Source of the DNA: Hypomesus transpacificus
Taxonomy: Eukaryota; Chordata; Actinopteri; Osmeriformes; Osmeridae
Direction: 5' to 3'
Length of the DNA: 64,000 nt
NCBI RefSeq assembly: GCF_021917145.1
Contig: NC_061081.1
Span: forward strand, 1-64,000
In this document: positions 42,721-64,000 of the stretch, piece by piece
Layout of the letters: the number at the start of each line of letters is the position of its first letter
Numbering within the stretch: the stretch's first letter is position 1
Notes under the pieces: model-generated
What the model was told of the DNA's origin: nothing
Databases searched by the model: none
Seen by the model: only the letters and a program-made list of their open reading frames with translations
Translations under genes and position numbers: made by a program

Positions 42721-44990
42721 TCAGCAGGTGCACGACCACATGTTCTTCTCCGATCTCTTTTTAGCCGGGATTTTGAAAGAGCTTGTGTGCCCTCCAACCG
42801 TGCTCTGCTCTGGCACCCTCCTCTGTCGGCTCAGCCTGGCCCCCACAGCTAGGAACACAGCCTCCACGCTCTCCTGGTTCTGGGTTCTAACCCCACCTCC
42901 TCGTCCTCCTCGTCCGCCCATGCCCTTCTCCCCCTGGTCAGGGCTCTTAGCCGAGGTCTCGAACAGCGTCATGCCGTGGGCCTCTGCGAACTTGGCCGCA
43001 CGCTCCCTGCTCACCTGCTGCTCGGCCCGGTCGCCACGCTGGTCACGGAGGTCGATCTTGTTGCCCACGAGGAACCTGAGAAAAAGAACACCGGGGAGAC
43101 CGAAAACGTAGGAATTTTAACTGATTCCTCAATGATTCCTCAATGATTCCTCAATGATTCCTCAATGATTCCTCAATGATTCCTCAATGATTCCTCAATC
43201 TTTAGAAAACATACAGGGTCATTATTGACCCCTACTCCTCCCCAGCCTCCCTGCCAAGCTCGCCAGCTGAACAAACTGAGTCACAAAAAGCATCCAACTC
43301 CTCAGCATGAACATGTGACTGGAATGTCGAGTCTGGGACCAACTTCAGCATCAAACCCTGACCTCTGTTTTACCTTCCTAACTATCTGGAATGGTGCCAC
43401 CATGTCACTGGGACAGACAGAATTGTATCTGATTTGACTGGATGTACTAAATCCAGTGACGCCGATTACTTTATCGTTAATCTCTCTGACGCCGTGATCA
43501 TGATAATCGTAACAATGACGACCCACCATGGGATTTCCTGTCCGAGGGAATTCTGGCGGCACTCCTCAATCCAGGCAGGTAGCCCATGGAAGGAGGTGGG
43601 GCTCGTGACATCATAGACGAAGAGCACAGCATGCACGTTGCGGTAGTAGTGATGCACCATGGATTTTCGGAAGCGCTCCTGGCCTGCCGTATCCCATAGC
43701 TGCAGCTGGGGTGGCACAACGAAGAAGAATGTTGTCAACAAAATGATTTGGGTTTTACCCACGTTCCCACAGCACTAACCAATAGGACACTTTCACAAAT
43801 CAAGAAAGATATGTAGTCATTAAAATAAGTAGGAGACTGGTGAATGAGAGTATAGGACAACAGACCATGTTCTGCTTTCTCAATATGGAACCTTCAGCAT
43901 GTGTTTGTGTTGGTGTCACAGCTCCCTGCACGTGTGTATGTGTTCATCTTGAATGACTAATAAAGTATTCGTCTTTTTCTAAAACAAAGTTTCAAATTAA
44001 TTCAGGGACACTTCCTCAATCATTTGGTTGGCACAACACAGAAAAGAAGAACATGGGCAAACCCTCCTCTTCCCATTTGTACATAACAAAGCATTTCACT
44101 AAACAAACAAACACGTTTAGTTGGCTTACTTACAGCTAGTTTTGGCTTGCTTTGGAGACTAAGTCATGGTTAGAAGAGAAATGGCTGCATATCAACTTCT
44201 TGAGCATGTGTCAGTAGCAATTAAATAGGATCGTTCTATTCCGATTGTAATTTACAAAGAGCCTTATTGATCTTATGAAGGTAGCTGGAGGAATTTAAAC
44301 TTTAAACAGTGCCTCGACAGTGTCAAACTAATTGAACTGGGCACAGCCTTTGACATGGACGGGTCAACTTTGACTTGATTTGGAAGAAACTAGAATACGC
44401 CTAGTGTATTTACTTGTTCATTGTACCAGAATTCATTCATAAATTGCACTATAACTTTGGATATAACATTATGATCTAAACATCAATAGGGATAATTAGT
44501 GAAAATGATTCATAAACATACAACATGTTTTAGCTCAGACGTTAAAACGTAGGCTACAAATTGTACGTTTTAAAGTAAGCTACTTCATAGTTACATTTAG
44601 TTCAATGAGAGAACAATTTACAGCAGTTATAAATCTACTTCACAGCGAATGTGCTTAAAACAAAACAAAAACCGTGTTTTGTTCACACTCAACTCGTAGG
44701 CCTTCGTAAAATATTGCCCCGAGTCAAATTAAAATGTTTATCATTCGGTAACACCAAAAAAACGAAATTACCTTGATTTTCTTGCCTTCAATATCGATAA
44801 CTCGCTCACGGAAATCAACTCCTATCGTTGCCTCCGTTCTATCCGGGAACTCTCCGGCGCACCAACGGTGGGTAAGGCAAGTCTTTCCAACATTAGAGTC
44901 ACCTATCACGATGATTTTAAAGATCCGACATCGCGCTGGAATAGAACAGACACTGCTAACTGAGTTGGAAAACTCCAATGAGGAATCCAT
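42721..44990 (-). CDS. rab33b: Small GTPase RAB33B
   Basis: Exons are 44990-44772, 43705-43527 and 43075-42721, joining in phase (0,2) to 250 residues; human RAB33B has 229. All G motifs are present: GDSNVGKT (P-loop), [11 protein letters not shown] (switch I), [20 protein letters not shown] (switch II), GNKIDL and ETSAK. The C-terminus WSCTC gives a Cys-X-Cys geranylgeranylation signal. RAB33B acts at the medial Golgi and recruits ATG16L1 in autophagy. ATG 44990 is the first in frame; the N-terminus is short ([20 protein letters not shown]), as in the family. Synteny with NAA15 and MGARP favours RAB33B over RAB33A. An insertion of roughly 15-20 residues ([16 protein letters not shown]) follows ETSAK. 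A Trp replaces the usual basic residue before FLVGNK, spanning the exon 2/3 junction. Confidence 0.93.
43121..43199. repeat. 11-bp minisatellite, about seven copies
   Basis: TGATTCCTCAA is repeated in perfect tandem inside RAB33B intron 2, about 45 bp from the exon 3 acceptor. Nearly identical units imply recent expansion. Confidence 0.9.
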
Positions 44991-45299
44991 ATTGGGACGA
45001 AACACCAAACGTGTCTCAGAAACAATCGATCAATTAATTTCTTGTAGGCTACTTGATGAAGGATAAAACTCCCGTAATCTTTACGGCAAATTGCTCAGCA
45101 TCACTGCTACTGCATGTGCACATGTGCAGTCTCTTGAAAAGACAAAGGACTGCACTTCTAACTGGGTGTGAGTGCGCTTAGCACCCGGCAGTGCTCCTTA
45201 TTTTGACAGCGTGGTAATAAATACTCGCGAGAACCAGAGGGAAATGTTCGGAAATTATTGCGTAGTAAGCCTACCGTGATTCTCATTCATTTTTGTAAT

Positions 45300-46140
45300 A
45301 TACAAATGTTTTATTACAAGCTCAATGTACACATGGTAAACAAACCAACAACAAACAACAATACATACAAACAATTCATTACATAGAAATATGCAAGGGA
45401 AAAAAAGGGCTAAAAAAGGCACTCATGCCATTGTTCCCAGATCTTAGGTGTATTTGGCCAGTGTCTGTCATCAGATCAATTATAACATTTGCAGACCGGT
45501 CCAGCCGACTCATACGTTTAAAAGTAAGATTCCTCAACAAGGCCATGAAGGTGGTTAGACCCTAATTGCATAACAGCTCACTAGCTCTAGTACTCCTGGG
45601 TTCCTTCAGGAGTATCCTAAGACACTCATTATAGGCCACTTTAAATTTACACAAGCTCCCCCTCTTGTAATTCACCCAGAGTGGAGCAGTATAGAGAGGG
45701 GTGCAGTAGGCTCTAAACAAATTAATTTTAACATCAAGTGTACAGCGGTGGAATTTTCTAACCAACATGTTAGCTTGGACATAGAGCAACTTCCTCTGTC
45801 TGAACATGTCGGCATCATCCTCCAACATGTCTGTAATAATGTGCCCTAAGTATTTGGTACTATTGGACAATGGACACCCACAGAGTTTGCCCAGAAAGTT
45901 GAAAGGCAGGGAAATTAATATCCATGTCATCCTTAGTTCTACAGTTATGCCTCCGGAGTTTTAAATTTAGGATAATCCAGTGACCAGACCCAATGGACTC
46001 TACATTCACCTTTATCGGCCAAAAATAATTTGTTTTAAATATATAAAAATAAAGCAATATTGGAATTAGGAGAAAGAACCATTTGTCATCATAGCCCCAC
46101 CACCCACCCCCCAAAATAATCTTATCATACAAGAGACCAC
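45300..46140 (-). mobile_element. Decayed non-LTR retrotransposon (LINE) 3' fragment
   Basis: Read on the minus strand, 46132 down to about 45390 encodes the C-terminal part of a LINE reverse transcriptase polyprotein. The segments are RTKDDMDINFPAFQLSGQTL, then in another frame STKYLGHIITDMLEDDADMF, KLLYVQANMLVRKFHRC, FRAYCTPLYTAPLWVNYK and VAYNECLRILLKEPR. After an in-frame TAG at about 45562 come MALLRNLTFKRMSRLDRS and DLMTDTGQIHLRSGNNG. One frameshift and one stop make it non-functional, and the catalytic part of the RT is missing (5' truncation). The clade is not certain. It lies a few hundred bases upstream of the RAB33B start codon. Confidence 0.75.
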
Positions 46141-46421
46141 AGGTTTAACTTCATTTTTAAAAATACTTTTATTGCATTGTATATTTGGTACCTCTTAGGT
46201 GTTTGTCAACAGGGGGTAGTTGTCTTACATATGAAAAAAGAAGGCAGGCTGATCTTTAAATAGAGGGAGAGGAAAGAACACGAACCATCCCTCACAACCA
46301 AGTCCAAAATATACGTTCTGGGACAGTGGACACACACTGTTGTGATTCCTGATTCAATCTGACTATTTTTCTACACTAAAACGCAATTATAAAGCAACTG
46401 GTGGTCTGTTATCGTTCAAGA

Positions 46422-46438
46422 TCCTCAGGTGGCGCTAA
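46422..46438 (+). promoter_or_regulatory. CTCF-like motif between NAA15 and RAB33B
   Basis: TCCTCAGGTGGCGCTAA is a strong CTCF core match in the space between the NAA15 3' end and the RAB33B promoter. Confidence 0.45.
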
Positions 46439-47676
46439 ACACTGCTAAAAAGAAATCACACAGTGAAGAGAAACTGCTTCAAGTAATGAAAGTAAAGAGT
46501 TTTCTGTTAGAGAGGAGCGAGGCTGTGTTTATTGATGTAGTGTTTGAGTATGGGTTGGTATGACACAGAATCCGGTTCGACTGACTGGTCACAGGTCATC
46601 TGACAAAGAACTATTTCCATACAGTTTCGCTAGACCACGAAAAAAATCTGTATATACAGATGGCTAAAAACAATTTTTTGGCCCAAAATCCAAAGCTATA
46701 CATCACCATCTCAATGTTAACACTGGGAGCCAACCAAGAGGTGGAAGGTGAGAAGAAAAAAATGAGAGAAATACACATTGTCAGCTATACTGCATTCCTG
46801 GTAACCTTTTGACCTCTGCCTCCATAGTGACCTCTCAAATGCTGTCCTTTTGACCAGCTTCTGATTGGATGAGGCTTTCCAAGAGAAAAAGCAAGGCGCA
46901 GGACCCATTACACATCAACACACTGGACCTATTCTTCTGACACAGTCTTAATCAAACATTTGGTATTAAGATTAGCATTGTTATTAATCCCATTCTACAT
47001 CCATGGACTACATTTGCCATTGGCATGATGGTTAGTCCAACCAGTCTATCCAGATCCAAACATGTGCATTGCAGGTGACTGTAGGTCCTAGCTGTTGGCA
47101 TATACATTAAATACAGTCTTAGTCAAACTCAAGTTCAGAGTTTGTAGTAACCATTATTGAGGAAATGACCAGGTCTGATTCTGAATGTGACCGGGCACAA
47201 CAAGCACCCCTCACTTCTGGGCTCCTTAGCAGGTTTGGGCTTGGTGACATTTCCATTTGATCCAGGAAGGGAGCAGCACTGGATTTCAATAGTCCACAGT
47301 TTATTTAAATTCTAGAGCTATGGTTAACTAAAAGTGGGAAGCTTTGAAAGTCAAATTTGGAGTTTGAGTTTCACTTGCTGGATTTATTGAAATGAAAATG
47401 GCTGTGCCCATAAAGCACATGTTTATATCTCTTTTTTTCTCTCTCATATAAATAACATTAGTTTAAAACAAGGAAATTGTGGGTCAGGATGCAGCAGTCG
47501 GTCTGACCAGCCCCCTCTTCTTCCAGACAACCACACAGTGTTGCTCGTTGTTCATTGTCTCCATAGTAACTGTTTATCTGCTTTGTTCATTCAACAGTTT
47601 GCTAACCGTTCAATTTTATTCCCCCAGTTTCAGTTAGAGTAGTCGTCAGCAAGATTAAAAAAGTAAAATGGCCATT

Positions 47677-47682
47677 TTTATT
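47677..47682 (-). terminator. Polyadenylation signal of NAA15
   Basis: AATAAA on the minus strand lies about 200 nt past the NAA15 stop. Further AATAAA copies lie lower (for example near 47298), so longer 3'UTRs are possible. Confidence 0.45.
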
Positions 47683-47878
47683 CTCTCTCCTCTCAAAAAA
47701 CAAATGTCACACACACAGGCCAGTTTTTTCGTGTCCGAGAGGGAAGCCAAGCTTCCACAGGGAACAACCCAACCCACTCCATCTCTCCAGAAGTGGCTTG
47801 AAAATGGCGTTCGGCGTACCCCAAGGCTCCGCCCTTGGCCCGTTCCGTTTCTCCTCCACCCCGTTAGCCCGCCTCTGC

Positions 47879-63032
<15,154 letters not shown>

Positions 63033-63230
63033 TGTTGTGGTTACAATTTAAATTCCCCCCTCGACCTCAGCACATGTAGATAAAGAACGAGTTGAATATG
63101 TCGCCAGATCTCTCCCCCCTTCTCTCCGCTCGATTGCTTCGTTTTCGTGCTCTCGTCTTTCCTCTCTCACGTGGTTGACGGTGGACCAGGCAGCCTTCAG
63201 CCCAAAATGGCAGTCAAGCAAATTTCTCCG
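63033..63230 (-). promoter_or_regulatory. NAA15 5'UTR and promoter region
   Basis: This block is upstream of the NAA15 ATG. It is CpG-containing and unique compared with its repeat-rich surroundings. It has a CACGTG E-box at 63168-63173 and an AAAATGGC YY1-like element near 63203-63210. No TATA box is seen, as expected for a housekeeping gene. In mammals NAA15 shares a divergent promoter with NDUFC1. I could not recognise an NDUFC1 exon on the plus strand between here and the window end. Confidence 0.45.
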
Positions 63231-63530
63231 GGTCAAAATGCGTTGCGCTGCTGGGTCGAGCTGTTTTGTGCTTATTCCTTTGCTATGCAATTGTGTTTTT
63301 TTGTTTGTTAATCATGCATTTGTGCACTGACTCTTGTAATTGTTCATTGTCCAGAGCTCAGTTTCCCCCAATTAAGGGAATGTGTGGGACTTTTAATCTT
63401 TAATTGAATTAAGTAATGAGAAAGCCGTTTAGATAAAAACAATTGTCTTTGCCCTCAAAGTGACTGAATGCCTGTATGTTTTGGCGTAAAATCAAATCAA
63501 ACGTACTGCTGTGAGCTATTCAAGGATTCC

Positions 63531-63547
63531 CCACAAGAGGGGGCTAT
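63531..63547 (+). promoter_or_regulatory. CTCF-like motif upstream of NAA15
   Basis: CCACAAGAGGGGGCTAT is a moderate CTCF core match about 500 bp upstream of the NAA15 start codon. The remaining sequence from 63230 to the window end shows no gene. Confidence 0.3.
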
Positions 63548-64000
63548 AGCCATAGAAAAATAGTGACACCATGCCCCTGTACCCGTTTTGCAGTGTGCGA
63601 GGCAGAAGGTTAGACACATCTCTTGTTATCAGGTGGCCTCCGACTCCTGTACACCACACTATGTTGCAATATCATTAATCAACACGTTTTTCAGAAACAC
63701 ACAGAAACAACTGCACTGCTGCCCTCGATTCAGCATCCTGTCAGCATAGTCTTTCTTTTAATCTACCTCTTTTTATCATGTCTCTTCTCTCTCGATTTAT
63801 CGTCTTCTCTTCAGCCCTTCATTACCATCGTTCTCGTCTCTCTACATCCCCCTTTCCTTCAATCTCCCTGGTGGGTTAGCCTATCAGGCCAATAAGCAAC
63901 AACAAGGAAGGTGTATGAATATCCCCCCCATCATGTCTTTGTGACACATCATTTCTCCTGCTGATTAAACCATGGAATGCACCCCCGTCTCTCTCGCTCT

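Noticed and set aside
45008..45008. Upstream start for RAB33B six residues before MDSSLEF
   Set aside because: The codon there is GTG; the first ATG in frame is 44990 and matches the family N-terminus better.
63200..63290. NDUFC1 first exon divergent from NAA15
   Set aside because: Both ATG frames here run into stops without a good donor and show no presequence or NDUFC1-like residues.

Overview
The window is nuclear DNA of a ray-finned (teleost) fish. It has spliced vertebrate genes with GT-AG introns, very dense dinucleotide microsatellites, tRNA-derived SINE remnants and a decayed LINE. Gene content matches the human 4q31.1 neighbourhood (NOCT, ELF2, MGARP, NAA15, RAB33B). Abundant GCTAGCTA-type sequence and long C/G runs would suit a protacanthopterygian fish, but that is only a guess. 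Exon models were built by hand from reading frame, splice sites and remembered family sequences. All reported coding exons join in phase.

Layout. 1-7861 is intergenic and full of microsatellites, with no gene seen. NOCT (+) has four coding exons, 7862-12562. 12563-15665 is the tail-to-tail interval, holding the NOCT 3'UTR, a 36-bp minisatellite and four tRNA-like blocks. ELF2 (-) spans 15666-22458 in coding sequence, with a second start exon at 20796-20856 and a probable non-coding first exon near 26794. MGARP (-) runs from 39884 down to 28574 and has two alternative terminal parts. RAB33B (-) is at 42721-44990, with a LINE fragment behind its promoter. NAA15 (-) has 20 coding exons, 63032 to 47879. 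A complete six-exon C-type lectin receptor gene (+, 53505-57033) sits inside the 5.4-kb intron 5 of NAA15 on the opposite strand.

Functions. NOCT is a circadian EEP-family phosphatase. ELF2 is an ETS transcription factor. MGARP is a mitochondrial membrane protein with an acidic tail. RAB33B is a Golgi/autophagy GTPase. NAA15 is the scaffold of the NatA N-terminal acetyltransferase. They are neighbours by ancient synteny and do not form a pathway. Relative to the mammalian order, the NAA15-RAB33B pair is inverted, and NDUFC1 is not seen between MGARP and its neighbour.

The most unusual points are the nested lectin gene with a hybrid QPN sugar-binding motif, the two alternative acidic C-terminal modules of MGARP (one carrying a CxxCH motif) after a 12-nt microexon, and a Gly/Arg-rich insertion in the RAB33B GTPase domain.
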